DNA of 27,604 nucleotides from JAHIJO01 sp964486075 (GCA_964486075.1 CAZALU010000040.1:1-27604); one strand, 5' to 3'. Positions 16,617-24,252 are shown, counted from the stretch's first letter. Notes: generated by a model from the letters alone, not told the origin. Numbers and translations: made by a program.

Positions 16617-16714
16617 GGATGCAGGGTTCAGGCAAGAGAACAAGAATCTATTCAGAGAAAACAATGAATCAGATGATGCTGTGAGGATTTGTGTTTTGTG
16701 TCCTTGGCGTTTAG

Positions 16715-16921
16715 TTGTTTGGGTTTATTGCTCCGGCAATGTGTGGAGGGGTGGATTTCCATGATAGTTATGGGAGAATATGGCTGCACATTGCAGAGCG
16801 TGAATCCTATGTCTCCGCAGGCGCCGGAATAGTGAGCGGTTTTGGTCTTGCGTTAATCATTGTTGGTGCCATCCAAAGAAAAAATAAACAATCGCAGAAT
16901 TCTGCCGGTCCGATTGCCTGA
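16715..16921 (+). CDS. Possible small membrane protein, perhaps a remnant
   Basis: A 68-codon frame from a TTG start. It encodes a short hydrophobic beginning (FGFIAPAM), a polar middle and one convincing membrane helix (AGIVSGFGLALIIVGAI) followed by a basic tail (QRKNKQ). No family is recognised. The frame just upstream is interrupted by TAG in what reads as a hydrophobic leader (VFCVLGV), and an ATG at 16663 is out of frame, so this may be a decayed gene. There is no ribosome binding site at the TTG. An internal ATG at 16739 would give a shorter product that still holds the helix. Confidence 0.25.
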   Translation: MFGFIAPAMCGGVDFHDSYGRIWLHIAERESYVSAGAGIVSGFGLALIIVGAIQRKNKQSQNSAGPIA

Positions 16922-16948
16922 ACCCTTTCTTCCTCTCCTTGTGTGACC

Positions 16949-18001
16949 ATGCCTCCAACCCAGTCATCGCGAGAACGGGTAAAACGCTGCCTGACTTTCC
17001 AAAATCCTGACCGGGTGCCCCGGCAACTGTGGGTCCTGCCCTGGGCCAGCGAGCGTTACCCGCAAGAAATCGAGGAACTGTGCCGCCGTTTTCCATCGGA
17101 TTTCGGCGGAGTGCCCACCGTGTATAAACCCGCAGCGCGCGAGAGAGGTGAGTGGTTTAAGGTTGGCGAGTATGTGGATCCATGGGGTTGTGTTTTCGAA
17201 AATATTCAGGAGGGAGTTCATGGGGAAGTGCGCAACCCGATTCTCCAGGATATTGCCAGATGGAAACAGACTGTTCAGCCGCCCCATGAAACGCTTGACT
17301 TCGACCGGGCCGCCGCGCAGTCCGCCGTCAACCGGTCCTGCGCGGCCAGCGCCACATTCTGCATGGCCGGTTGTTGTCCCAGGCCCTGGGAACGCTTCCA
17401 ATTCCTGAGAGGCGCCCAGAACGCGCTGATGGATGTCATGGAAGCCGGCGATGACGTGCAAGGAATCATTCGGCGCATTCATGAATTTCACCTCAAGGAG
17501 CTGGAGTTCTGGGTTTCTACCGATATTGACGCGATCAGCTTCATGGACGACTGGGGTTCCCAACAACAACTGCTGATTCCCCCGGCGATCTGGCGCGAGC
17601 TGTTCAAGCCCTGTTACAAGGACTATTGCGACTTGGCCCATGCGCACGGAAAATTCACCTTTATGCATTCCGATGGTTACATCAGTGAAATATATGAGGA
17701 CTTGGTCGAAATCGGGGTCAATGCTGTGAATTCCCAGCTGTTCTGTATGGATATGGGCGACTTGGCCCAGCGGGTTAAGGGATGGATTACGTTCTGGGGG
17801 GAAATCGATCGCCAACATATTCTGACCAGCCCGGATCCAGAAGCCGGGCGTCAGGCGGTACGCAAGGTTGCCGGCCATTTATATAATCCGGCGGGTGGAG
17901 TGATCGCCCAATTCGAGCTCGGCCCGGGTGGTAATCCAGCGGTGGCCTTTGCGATTTTTGATGAATGGGATCGGGTCGGGCAAGACGTTGAGCATGGATG
18001 A
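16949..18001 (+). CDS. Uroporphyrinogen decarboxylase superfamily protein
   Basis: A 350-residue TIM-barrel protein of the URO-D superfamily, which includes heme-pathway HemE and many corrinoid-linked methyltransferases (MtaA/CmuA-like). Family features are RERVKRCLTFQNPDRVPRQ at the N-terminus, FQFLRGAQNALMDVMEAGDDVQGIIRRI, the FMDDWGSQQQLLIPPAIWRELFKPCYK segment, FMHSDGYISEIYEDLVEIGVNAVN, and FWGEIDRQHILTSPDPE near the C-terminus. It lacks the HemE N-terminal signature, so a heme role is unlikely. The metal site reads H-S-D where MtaA-type enzymes have H-x-C, so zinc-thiol methyl transfer is doubtful. The frame also allows GTG at 16943; no ribosome binding site helps decide. No corrinoid protein or transporter is adjacent. 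Confidence 0.82.
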   Translation: MPPTQSSRERVKRCLTFQNPDRVPRQLWVLPWASERYPQEIEELCRRFPSDFGGVPTVYKPAARERGEWFKVGEYVDPWGCVFENIQEGVHGEVRNPILQDIARWKQTVQPPHETLDFDRAAAQSAVNRSCAASATFCMAGCCPRPWERFQFLRGAQNALMDVMEAGDDVQGIIRRIHEFHLKELEFWVSTDIDAISFMDDWGSQQQLLIPPAIWRELFKPCYKDYCDLAHAHGKFTFMHSDGYISEIYEDLVEIGVNAVNSQLFCMDMGDLAQRVKGWITFWGEIDRQHILTSPDPEAGRQAVRKVAGHLYNPAGGVIAQFELGPGGNPAVAFAIFDEWDRVGQDVEHG

Positions 18002-18106
18002 TGTGCTCAAGTTCCAGCTGGCTATCTGACGGAATTGCATTCATATTTGCATTTCAAGGTAAGATTGTCGTGCTACAGGCTTAAAACGGTATCAATATCA
18101 GACTTC

Positions 18107-18136
18107 CTGATCCGCGCTTAAAGAAGCGCGGATCAG
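18107..18136. terminator. Perfect 13-base-stem hairpin
   Basis: CTGATCCGCGCTT, AAAG loop, AAGCGCGGATCAG, all paired. It lies 105 bases after the URO-D-family gene and is not followed by a T-run on either strand. It is a probable transcript end or a repeat unit. Confidence 0.5.
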
Positions 18137-18432
18137 TGATTTGATCAACAGCCTGTACCATAACAGGTTGCGACAAGTTTACAACCCCCGCCGCCACTCA
18201 TCGTCTATTTGTCTTTCCGGAAAATGATTTGGCACTTTTTTGCGTGCTAAAATGATTGGCATGACGGATTCTTGGGATAAAGAAAACCCAGCGAGCGAAA
18301 ACCTGTGTTTTTACTCTTGCATAGAGTCGCATGTCAGGATAGACTACAGGACATCAAATAAAAAATCATAATAAAAACGCTGTATATTTTTTGATGTGTT
18401 TTAGAATATATTAGGACTCAATCATACGCCAA

Positions 18433-18451
18433 AAAGCCTTTAAAAGGCTTT
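18433..18451. terminator. Short dyad AAAGCCTTT/AAAGGCTTT
   Basis: Nine-base complementary arms almost back to back, with A-run before and TATTT after, so a weak terminator could form on either strand. Confidence 0.3.
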
Positions 18452-18647
18452 ATTTAAGATTTTGCCCCATTCGATAATGCGCGGTCGGCGGGTCGATTGT
18501 GGCGGTTCACTTTTATCGTGTGTATGCCAAGGGTGTGCCGGCAGGCAAGTGGATGATATCCATAAATTATAATTATGGCCTTTAGGCACTTCTGCACAAG
18601 GTGGCAGGAGAATCCATCCATAATGCGAATTACCGGATGATATAGGC

Positions 18648-18675
18648 TTGCTGTTGTGCATACCCTGTGTATAGT
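18648..18675 (+). promoter_or_regulatory. Candidate sigma-70-type promoter for rpoD
   Basis: TTGCTG and TATAGT separated by 16 bases, about 100 bases before the rpoD start. Matches are partial and the call rests on hexamers and position only. Confidence 0.3.
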
Positions 18676-18775
18676 AATGTTTGCAGTGATTTGCTCGCTA
18701 AGCCGAGATGGAATCGGCAAAGAATCCTCAGCTTGAACCCTCAATCATGAAGTAAATCGTCACTTACCGGTGCCT

Positions 18776-20638
18776 ATGACAGCTCATAAGTCGAAAGCCA
18801 AAAAGAAGGTATTATCCAAAAAGCAAGCGTCTTCCCTCAAGGCCGTTCCGGCCAAGACTTCGAAGTCCAAGCGGCATGCGACCATCAATGTTGCCGCGCC
18901 TCCTGTCGAGGCCAAGCCAGCCTCCCAGTCGGCCTCCGGTCGTAAACGTGATGCTAAGAAAGCGGTGCCCGCAGATAACGGGTTAAGTTCGCAAATCAGC
19001 GTCAAAATTAGCAGCGAAGAGCTGCGGGATAAAATACGGGAGTTGACCAAGCTGGCCCGGGACCAGGGCTACCTGACGCATGATGACATCAACGAAAGCT
19101 TGCCTACCAATCTCATCGATCCGGAAGGAATTGACGGCTTTATTCTGCTGCTGCGAGGGATGGATATCGAGGTTATCGATTCTTCTGGCGTCGAACAGTT
19201 TAAGAAGCAAGCCGAAAAGAACGAGCGCGCCGAACAAGCCAAATCCTTCGACGTGATGGACGATCCCATCCGGACCTATCTCCATCAAATGGGGCAAGTG
19301 CCACTGCTGACCCGAAGTCAGGAAGTCGAAATCTGCAAGCGAATTGAGGAGGCTGAGATCAATTCCCGCGCCTTGTTCAAGCAGTTCGGGTTTTCCATGG
19401 AGGCCTATTTTTTGCTTGCGGAGCGTTTGGAAACCGGCAAGGAGCGGTTTGACCGGATTATCATGGACAAGCAGGTGGACAGCCGTGAAAAATATTTTCG
19501 GGTGCTTGTAAAAGTAAAAAAGAAAACCCAACAAACACACAAACAGCTTGCGCGTTTGTTTGGCCAGATGCGCCAGTGTGGTGGCAATGAGAAAAAAACA
19601 CTGCGTTACAAGAAGTCGTACGACAAGCTCTTCCGTCTCTATTCCCGCCAAGTGGATGCTTTCTATTTTAAACAGAAGGCTATTGAGGATTTCGCGGCAT
19701 TGGTCGATCGCTACTACCAGCAGTACCTGGCTTGCGCGGCGCAGTTGCGGCGGCTCGAAGCGGGACGTGGCCCGAAAACTCCCGCGCGCCAGGCCAAGTA
19801 TCGCTCCGAAAAGAAGCGCATGGATGACTTGGAAGTCAATTTTTTGATGACAGGCGAGGTGCTTGAGTCGAAATACCAGGAATTAAAATCATGGCTGAAA
19901 AAAGGTCAGAAAGCTCGGACCGAAATGGCCGAGGCTAACCTGCGCCTGGTGATCAGCATCGTTAAGAAATACATGAACCGCGGCTTGATGTTCCTGGATC
20001 TCATCCAAGAAGGCAATACGGGTTTAATGCGAGCTGTCGAAAAATTTGAGTATAAACGCGGGTATAAATTCAGCACCTATGCCACATGGTGGATCCGCCA
20101 GGCGGCGACTCGGGCGATCGCCGACCAAGCCCGAACAATCCGCATCCCCGTGCACATGATTGAAACCATTAACAAACTGGTGCGGGTGCAGAAACAGCTT
20201 TTACAGGACTTTGGCCGCGAACCGACCCCCGAAGAAGTAGCCAATGAAGTCGATCTTCCCGTGGAGCGCGTCAAGGAAGTGTTCAAAATGTCGCAGCAGC
20301 CGATTTCGCTGCAGGCGACGGTGGGGGACGGAGACGACGCGTATTTTGGTGATTTTATCGAGGACAAGTCGGCTGAAAACCCTGCGGATATGACGGCCTT
20401 CAGCCTGCTCAGGGAACGTCTGCAGGAAGTTATTAAAACCCTCTCGGACCGCGAACAGAAAGTTCTCAAGTTGCGCTTCGGGCTCGACGACGGGTGCCCG
20501 CGTACGCTTGAGGAAGTGGGCACCATGTTTGTGGTAACCCGTGAGCGTATCCGCCAGATTGAAGCCAAAGCGTTGCGTAAACTGCGCCATCCGACTCGCT
20601 TGCAGAAACTCGAGGGTTTCCTCGAAGTCAAGGATTGA
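18776..20638 (+). CDS. rpoD: Primary RNA polymerase sigma factor
   Basis: A 620-residue group 1 sigma factor that directs RNA polymerase to housekeeping promoters. After a Lys/Ala-rich N-terminal extension (about 1-70) come region 1.1 (RDQGYLTHDDINESLP), region 1.2 (DPIRTYLHQMGQVPLLTRSQE), a long charged nonconserved insert (about 195-375), and region 2 (MAEANLRLVISIVKKYMNRG, LDLIQEGNTGLMRAVEKFEY, FSTYATWWIRQAATRA). Region 3 (IPVHMIETINKL) and region 4 (TLSDREQKVLKLRFGL, TRERIRQIEAKALRKLRHP) follow. In region 4.2 the turn before the recognition helix reads LEEVGTMFVVTRE, a little unlike the usual GxxFxVTRE. Starts at GTG 18770 and ATG 18776 are both possible, with no clear ribosome binding site; the ATG is preferred. 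Confidence 0.97.
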   Translation: MTAHKSKAKKKVLSKKQASSLKAVPAKTSKSKRHATINVAAPPVEAKPASQSASGRKRDAKKAVPADNGLSSQISVKISSEELRDKIRELTKLARDQGYLTHDDINESLPTNLIDPEGIDGFILLLRGMDIEVIDSSGVEQFKKQAEKNERAEQAKSFDVMDDPIRTYLHQMGQVPLLTRSQEVEICKRIEEAEINSRALFKQFGFSMEAYFLLAERLETGKERFDRIIMDKQVDSREKYFRVLVKVKKKTQQTHKQLARLFGQMRQCGGNEKKTLRYKKSYDKLFRLYSRQVDAFYFKQKAIEDFAALVDRYYQQYLACAAQLRRLEAGRGPKTPARQAKYRSEKKRMDDLEVNFLMTGEVLESKYQELKSWLKKGQKARTEMAEANLRLVISIVKKYMNRGLMFLDLIQEGNTGLMRAVEKFEYKRGYKFSTYATWWIRQAATRAIADQARTIRIPVHMIETINKLVRVQKQLLQDFGREPTPEEVANEVDLPVERVKEVFKMSQQPISLQATVGDGDDAYFGDFIEDKSAENPADMTAFSLLRERLQEVIKTLSDREQKVLKLRFGLDDGCPRTLEEVGTMFVVTRERIRQIEAKALRKLRHPTRLQKLEGFLEVKD

Positions 20639-20669
20639 CAATTGGCGAAGTTGCTCGCGAAATTACGAC

Positions 20670-20702
20670 TGTAGCTGTCCCGCCACGCCGTTGGCGTGAC
20701 AG
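20670..20702. repeat. Second copy of TGTAGCTGTCCCG hairpin repeat
   Basis: Begins with the 13 bases TGTAGCTGTCCCG also present at 5533-5545 and continues into CACGCC-GTT-GGCGTG with outer CTGT..ACAG. It starts 31 bases after the rpoD stop and may double as its terminator, though no T-run is next to it. Confidence 0.5.
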
Positions 20703-20825
20703 TCTCTGTTTTGTCCCGCGTTCTACGAAAACTTGGCCCACATCGCTCTGCTTCAGAGCGGATGCTGGATCAAGGCGTGGCGTTGGCCTGCTTTTCATAA
20801 CAACAACGAGTGGGAGGTGTTTGAT

Positions 20826-21485
20826 TTGCGTGCGACTTGTATTAAATTGTTTATAGTGCTCTGTCTGACAGCGAGCATCTGGACGGTTGACGCTTTGGCG
20901 CAAGCATCGAAGCGATGGAAGACCGTTGTCAAGAGCGCGCCCACCCGGGCCGATTCCCTGAGCCGGGAACAGGCTGTAAATAGGGCCAGGGCAACCAGTT
21001 TCAACAAAGATTTACATGGCGCAAAATTGAATGAAACCGATTTGAGCAATGCGGTTCTTTTGTCCGCCGATCTGGGCGAAGCAAATTTGAAGAAAGCTAT
21101 TTTGCAGAATGCCGTGATGTGCCGCGCTGATTTGAGCTGGGCCAATCTTGATGATGCGGTCCTGTACCAGGCGAATCTATCCAGCGCCAAGCTTGTCAAC
21201 GCCGTCTTGATCGGAAGCGACTTGACGGAGGCTAATCTCAGCAATGCCAACTTGTCCGGAGCCAACCTGAGTAAAGCCATTCTCAATGATACCAACCTGA
21301 CGGGGGCCAACTTGAGGGGCGCCAACCTGACGGGTGCTAATTTAACGGGCGCCAATCTAACGGAAGCCAACCTGGCGGGTGCCAACCTGACGGATGCTGT
21401 TATAATTGGCGTAACGACGAATAATGCCGTATTTTCAGAGACGATCATGCCGGATCTCACGGTGTTTACCAGCGCTCAGAAATGA
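20826..21485 (+). CDS. Exported pentapeptide-repeat protein
   Basis: About 219 residues. From roughly residue 61 to 202 it is a run of about 28 pentapeptides of the A(N/D)LxX type (for example ANLTG, ANLSK, ADLGE), which fold as a right-handed quadrilateral beta helix. The start chosen is TTG at 20826: GGGAGG lies 8 bases upstream and the product then begins with a signal peptide (basic MRATCIK, hydrophobic LFIVLCLTASIW, cleavage near DALAQ-A). The same frame is open back to 20733, but that extension would bury the signal peptide. Export is unusual, since the best-known pentapeptide proteins protect gyrase in the cytoplasm. Function unknown. The last 20 bases overlap the end of the convergent gene at 21466. 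Confidence 0.8.
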   Translation: MRATCIKLFIVLCLTASIWTVDALAQASKRWKTVVKSAPTRADSLSREQAVNRARATSFNKDLHGAKLNETDLSNAVLLSADLGEANLKKAILQNAVMCRADLSWANLDDAVLYQANLSSAKLVNAVLIGSDLTEANLSNANLSGANLSKAILNDTNLTGANLRGANLTGANLTGANLTEANLAGANLTDAVIIGVTTNNAVFSETIMPDLTVFTSAQK

Positions 21486-21933
21486 TGAGCGTTTCCGCGA
21501 TCCTCTGCGGCTCAAGTCGGAATACGCTACCGCGCCCTTCGTAGAACCCGTGCTGTTCAATGAGGTGGATCAGCAGGTCGGAGTATACGATCTCTCTTCC
21601 ATTTCGTATATTGCGGACTGTGATCATAGTTTTCGGATATAATCCACTGTCTTCGAACGGGCAGGGGAGCTGTCCGCGCACAGCGTCTGTACGCACTTCC
21701 CAATGCGGCGGCATGGCGACCCAGTCTCCTAAACCTTTTTCGCCGGCGTCGCGAAATTCTTTCATCCGCTGCGCGATTTGCTGGTGCGAGAGCCCGAGGC
21801 GCGCGACTTCGGCCTGATCGGCGGCCACGATCTCCGCCAGGGAACGGGAATCGTTCCCCAGGAAGCCTTCGCGCGAGATATTTCCCGGCTGCAGCGCGTG
21901 GGTAGGTGCGTCCTCTAGTTTCGCTGTTTGCAT
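21466..21933 (-). CDS. Conserved-looking protein of unknown function next to a reductase
   Basis: A 155-residue soluble protein I cannot assign to a named family. It has a charged helical N-terminal half (EIVAADQAEVARLGLSHQQIAQRMKEFRDAGE) and a compact C-terminal half with paired aromatic and charged residues (GQLPCPFEDSGLYPK, YSDLLIHLIEQHGFYEGRGS). No signal peptide or membrane helix. The frame extends to 21975, but the ATG at 21933 has a strong GGGGGGAA site upstream on its strand and starts 4 bases after the stop of the reductase gene, so the two form one operon. Tail-to-tail overlap of 20 bases with the pentapeptide gene leaves no room for a terminator. The tight coupling suggests it serves the reductase, but that is inference. 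Confidence 0.75.
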   Translation of the reverse strand: MQTAKLEDAPTHALQPGNISREGFLGNDSRSLAEIVAADQAEVARLGLSHQQIAQRMKEFRDAGEKGLGDWVAMPPHWEVRTDAVRGQLPCPFEDSGLYPKTMITVRNIRNGREIVYSDLLIHLIEQHGFYEGRGSVFRLEPQRIAETLIISERW

Positions 21934-21937
21934 GGAA

Positions 21938-22987
21938 TTATATTCCCCCCGGTGTTGCTCTCGTGAATTTGTCATAAAAAATACGATCCCCGGGAATGCC
22001 CTTGCGGTTGAGAACGCCGAGGCAGGCGTCGATCATTCCGGGACTGCCACAAAGGTAGGCGTCGGTCGGCCGCTCCGGTCGGATCTGCCGGTCAATTACA
22101 TCCGTGATCAGTCCGGTTTCACCGGTCCATGCGTCTCCCGGCAGCGGTCGCGCAAGGGCCGGAATAAACTTAAAATTAGGCAAGTCTGATTCCAATTGCC
22201 GCATGGTCCCGGTCAGGAACAAGTCACGCCTGCTGACGGCGCCGAAATAAAAACGGATAATGCGCCGTTCCTGTTTTTTCCGCATATCCTCGAGGATCGA
22301 TTTCATGGGCGCCATTCCCGACCCGCCGGCTATTAGCAGAACATCTCGCGGAGAATCCCGCAGGCAAAAATCGCCATGCGGTCCATTGAATTTAACCGGA
22401 TCATGCGGCTTCAGGTGGCGGAAAATATAAGTTGTACCCAGCCCGTGCGGCATATAACGAATCTGCAGCTCAATCCGGTCGGCGCGTGAAGGTGCGGATG
22501 CGATGGAGTAGGGGCGTAATGATACTTGCTTGACCTGTTCGTAGCGCGGAATTTGAAACTGGATATATTGGCCGGCTTTGAAGGGCAAGGAGGGCGGTTG
22601 AATCAGGCGCAGTTCCAACTCCCGAATGTCGTGCGTTAGGTCGCGGATGGTTGCAACCTCAGCTCGGTATTCCCTGGCTGAAAAAAATGATTCCGGGATC
22701 GTGACGGTCAGATTCTGGCGCACCGGCACCTGGCAGGCCAGGCGCATGCCACAGCCTAGTTCGTCAGCTGTCAGATGGCGGGTCTCTTGCGTTGTCGGTT
22801 CCGATGTCGTCCCGCGCTCCACGCGGACCTTACACAGTCCGCAGACGCCGTGCCCGCCGCAGGCTGAAGGAATAAATATCCCCTGGTCTTTCAAGGCTGC
22901 CAGGAGTGTTATGCCAAATGGAACGCGGCATGGCGCCCGTTGATTGATCGTCAGGTCGAATTCAGCATTGGTTGGCACAGAATTCAT
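21938..22987 (-). CDS. 2Fe-2S ferredoxin/FAD/NAD(P)H oxidoreductase
   Basis: A 349-residue three-domain electron-transfer protein. Residues 1-95 form a plant-type 2Fe-2S domain with Cys43, Cys49, Cys52 and Cys85 (SACGGHGVCGLC, LACQ). Residues 100-210 are the FAD domain with RPYS (158-161) and GPHGDF. The C-terminal part binds NAD(P)H (GGSGMAPMKS at 221-230, YLCGSPGMID near the end). The order and motifs resemble NqrF and the reductases of phenol hydroxylase or methane monooxygenase. There is no N-terminal membrane helix, so it is soluble and not a complete NqrF, and no nqr genes adjoin. It is divergent from the rubredoxin-rubrerythrin genes and is a candidate electron donor for them. The downstream 155-residue protein is co-transcribed. 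Confidence 0.88.
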   Translation of the reverse strand: MNSVPTNAEFDLTINQRAPCRVPFGITLLAALKDQGIFIPSACGGHGVCGLCKVRVERGTTSEPTTQETRHLTADELGCGMRLACQVPVRQNLTVTIPESFFSAREYRAEVATIRDLTHDIRELELRLIQPPSLPFKAGQYIQFQIPRYEQVKQVSLRPYSIASAPSRADRIELQIRYMPHGLGTTYIFRHLKPHDPVKFNGPHGDFCLRDSPRDVLLIAGGSGMAPMKSILEDMRKKQERRIIRFYFGAVSRRDLFLTGTMRQLESDLPNFKFIPALARPLPGDAWTGETGLITDVIDRQIRPERPTDAYLCGSPGMIDACLGVLNRKGIPGDRIFYDKFTRATPGGI

Positions 22988-23136
22988 GAATAGCTATTTG
23001 CGGCTTTGAGTTTACAGATGGTTCTTCAGCATCTGGCAGCATATATTATGCTTATTCCGGAAGAGAGGCAAGGCTCCAGAGTTGTTAACCTCAAGCAATT
23101 AGCATTGGCTTAATATGGGCGCTTTTACAATGTGGG

Positions 23137-23158
23137 CGCGGCGCCCGCGCCGCGTTTT
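23137..23158 (+). terminator. GC-rich hairpin with TTTT
   Basis: CGCGGCGC, CC, GCGCCGCG then TTTT: a terminator-like shape on the plus strand, although no plus-strand gene lies directly upstream. It may end an unseen small transcript or be a repeat unit. Confidence 0.35.
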
Positions 23159-23228
23159 GGCCACAATACGCGGTAAGCAGGATATTCACAAATAAGCTCG
23201 GGGTTAATAAAGCTGTATAAAATTACTG

Positions 23229-23256
23229 TTGATTGCATTCCGGTTTTTGATATAGT
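23229..23256 (+). promoter_or_regulatory. Candidate promoter of rubredoxin
   Basis: TTGATT and TATAGT with a 16-base spacer, about 105 bases before the rubredoxin ATG. Sequence match is good, position plausible. Confidence 0.45.
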
Positions 23257-23360
23257 CTTCAACGCGTAAATATATTGTGGTCATAGCGGCTGAGGTAAGG
23301 TGTTTTATTGATAGCAAGTGAGTATGGCTGGATACAATATTCCGGCCGGAAAGGATCAGC

Positions 23361-23519
23361 ATGAAACGTTATGTGTGTGATGTTTGCGGATATATCTATG
23401 ATCCTGCCAAGGGGGATCCAGAAAATGGCGTGCAGCCCGGGACCTCTTTTGAGGAAGTGCCGGATGACTGGGTTTGTCCGGAGTGCGGTGTCGGCAAGGA
23501 TGAATTCTCTCCGGAATGA
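23361..23519 (+). CDS. Rubredoxin
   Basis: A 52-residue rubredoxin, a small iron protein carrying one electron at a time in the cytoplasm. The four iron-binding cysteines are in YVCDVCGYIYDPAKGDP (Cys6, Cys9) and VCPECGVGKDEF (Cys39, Cys42), with the usual GYIYD, GT-FE and LP/VPDDW context. The start has AAGGA eight bases upstream. The length is typical. It is the first gene of a rubredoxin, rubrerythrin, ferritin series on the plus strand and divergent from a flavin reductase. The set suggests a role as electron carrier to rubrerythrin in peroxide or oxygen defence. Confidence 0.96.
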   Translation: MKRYVCDVCGYIYDPAKGDPENGVQPGTSFEEVPDDWVCPECGVGKDEFSPE

Positions 23520-23596
23520 GATTAGGCGGAAAATGAAACAGAGTTGATTTATAATTATAACCAAGAATGGATTGAACATCGAAAAACGCAAATGAT

Positions 23597-23617
23597 AGCC
23601 GGAGCAAACCCGGCTTT
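23597..23617 (+). terminator. Weak terminator-like hairpin after rubredoxin
   Basis: AGCCGG, a 7-base loop, CCGGCT followed by TT. The T-run is very short, so it may only attenuate transcription into the rubrerythrin gene. Confidence 0.3.
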
Positions 23618-23679
23618 ACCGAATTTATACATAAGTCAGAGCAGGCTTTATGTCTGCTATTTTTAGGGGAGAAACCATT

Positions 23680-24252
23680 ATGGAATTCAAAGGCAGTCAG
23701 ACGGAGCGTAATATTCTGACGGCGTTTGCCGGGGAATCGCAAGCGCGTAATAGATACACTTATTTTGCCGGCCGGGCCCGCAAAGAAGGCTTCGAGCAAA
23801 TTGCGGACATTTTCGAGGAAACCGCCAACCAGGAAAAAGAGCATGCCCATCGCCTATTCAAATTCCTCCAAGGTGGCGAGGTGGAAATTCAAGCGTCTTT
23901 TCCGTCCGGCGTGGTAGGCACGACATTGCAGAATCTGCAGGCGGCCGCAGCCGGCGAACTATACGAGTGGAGCGAGATGTATCCGGGGTTTGCCAAGATT
24001 GCGCAAGATGAAGGTTTTGAAGCGATTGCGAAAGTGTTTGAAGCCCTGCAGGATGCCGAGCGCCAGCATGAGCGTCGATACCGGGGGCTGTCCCTGAACG
24101 TCGAAGCCGGCACGGTCTTCAAGAAAAACAAGGAAGTTATGTGGCGTTGCCGGAACTGCGGCTACATACACAAGAGCAAGGAAGCGCCGCAATCTTGCCC
24201 AGCCTGTGCACATCCTCAGGCGCATTTCGAAATTTTGTGCGAAAATTGGTGA
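23680..24252 (+). CDS. rbr: Rubrerythrin
   Basis: A 190-residue rubrerythrin that reduces hydrogen peroxide using a di-iron centre and a rubredoxin-like iron site. The ferritin-like domain has the expected ligands: Glu19, Glu52 and His55 (NQEKEHAH), Glu93 and Glu98, Glu127 and His130 (DAERQHERR). The C-terminal rubredoxin domain has Cys157, Cys160, Cys173 and Cys176 (WRCRNCGYIH, SCPAC). The frame is open from 23650, but the ATG at 23680 has AGGGGAG upstream and gives the standard N-terminus. It lies 160 bases after rubredoxin, probably its electron donor, and 291 bases before ferritin. Confidence 0.97.
   Translation: MEFKGSQTERNILTAFAGESQARNRYTYFAGRARKEGFEQIADIFEETANQEKEHAHRLFKFLQGGEVEIQASFPSGVVGTTLQNLQAAAAGELYEWSEMYPGFAKIAQDEGFEAIAKVFEALQDAERQHERRYRGLSLNVEAGTVFKKNKEVMWRCRNCGYIHKSKEAPQSCPACAHPQAHFEILCENW

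Larger units (their letters stand above)
16565..16948. other. Gap after topB with dyads and a possible gene remnant
   Basis: 384 bases. It opens with a nested inverted repeat (16570-16616), then a lower-GC stretch with a short hydrophobic open frame (16715-16921) that I can only call weakly. No promoter for the next gene is obvious. Confidence 0.6.
18002..18775. other. Long noncoding stretch upstream of rpoD
   Basis: About 770 bases, visibly AT-richer than the genes. It contains a perfect 13-base stem at 18107-18136, a short dyad at 18433-18451 and a possible promoter at 18648-18675. I checked by eye for tmRNA, RNase P, SRP and tRNA hallmarks and saw none. Two minus-strand frames of 73 and 96 codons around 18440-18744 have atypical composition and no family features. 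The space could hold regulatory DNA or an unrecognised small RNA. Confidence 0.6.
22988..23360. other. Divergent regulatory gap between reductase and rubredoxin
   Basis: 373 bases between two divergent gene starts. It holds a GC-rich hairpin with a short T-run (23137-23158) and a plausible plus-strand promoter (23229-23256). No gene is convincing. Confidence 0.6.

Noticed and set aside
18440..18744. Two minus-strand frames of 73 and 96 codons upstream of rpoD.
   Set aside because: Rich in His, Cys and Pro without domain features, low coding character, no ribosome binding site.
23259..23850. Minus-strand frames of 110 and 164 codons opposite rubredoxin and rubrerythrin.
   Set aside because: They are antisense to two genes whose metal ligands are all in place.
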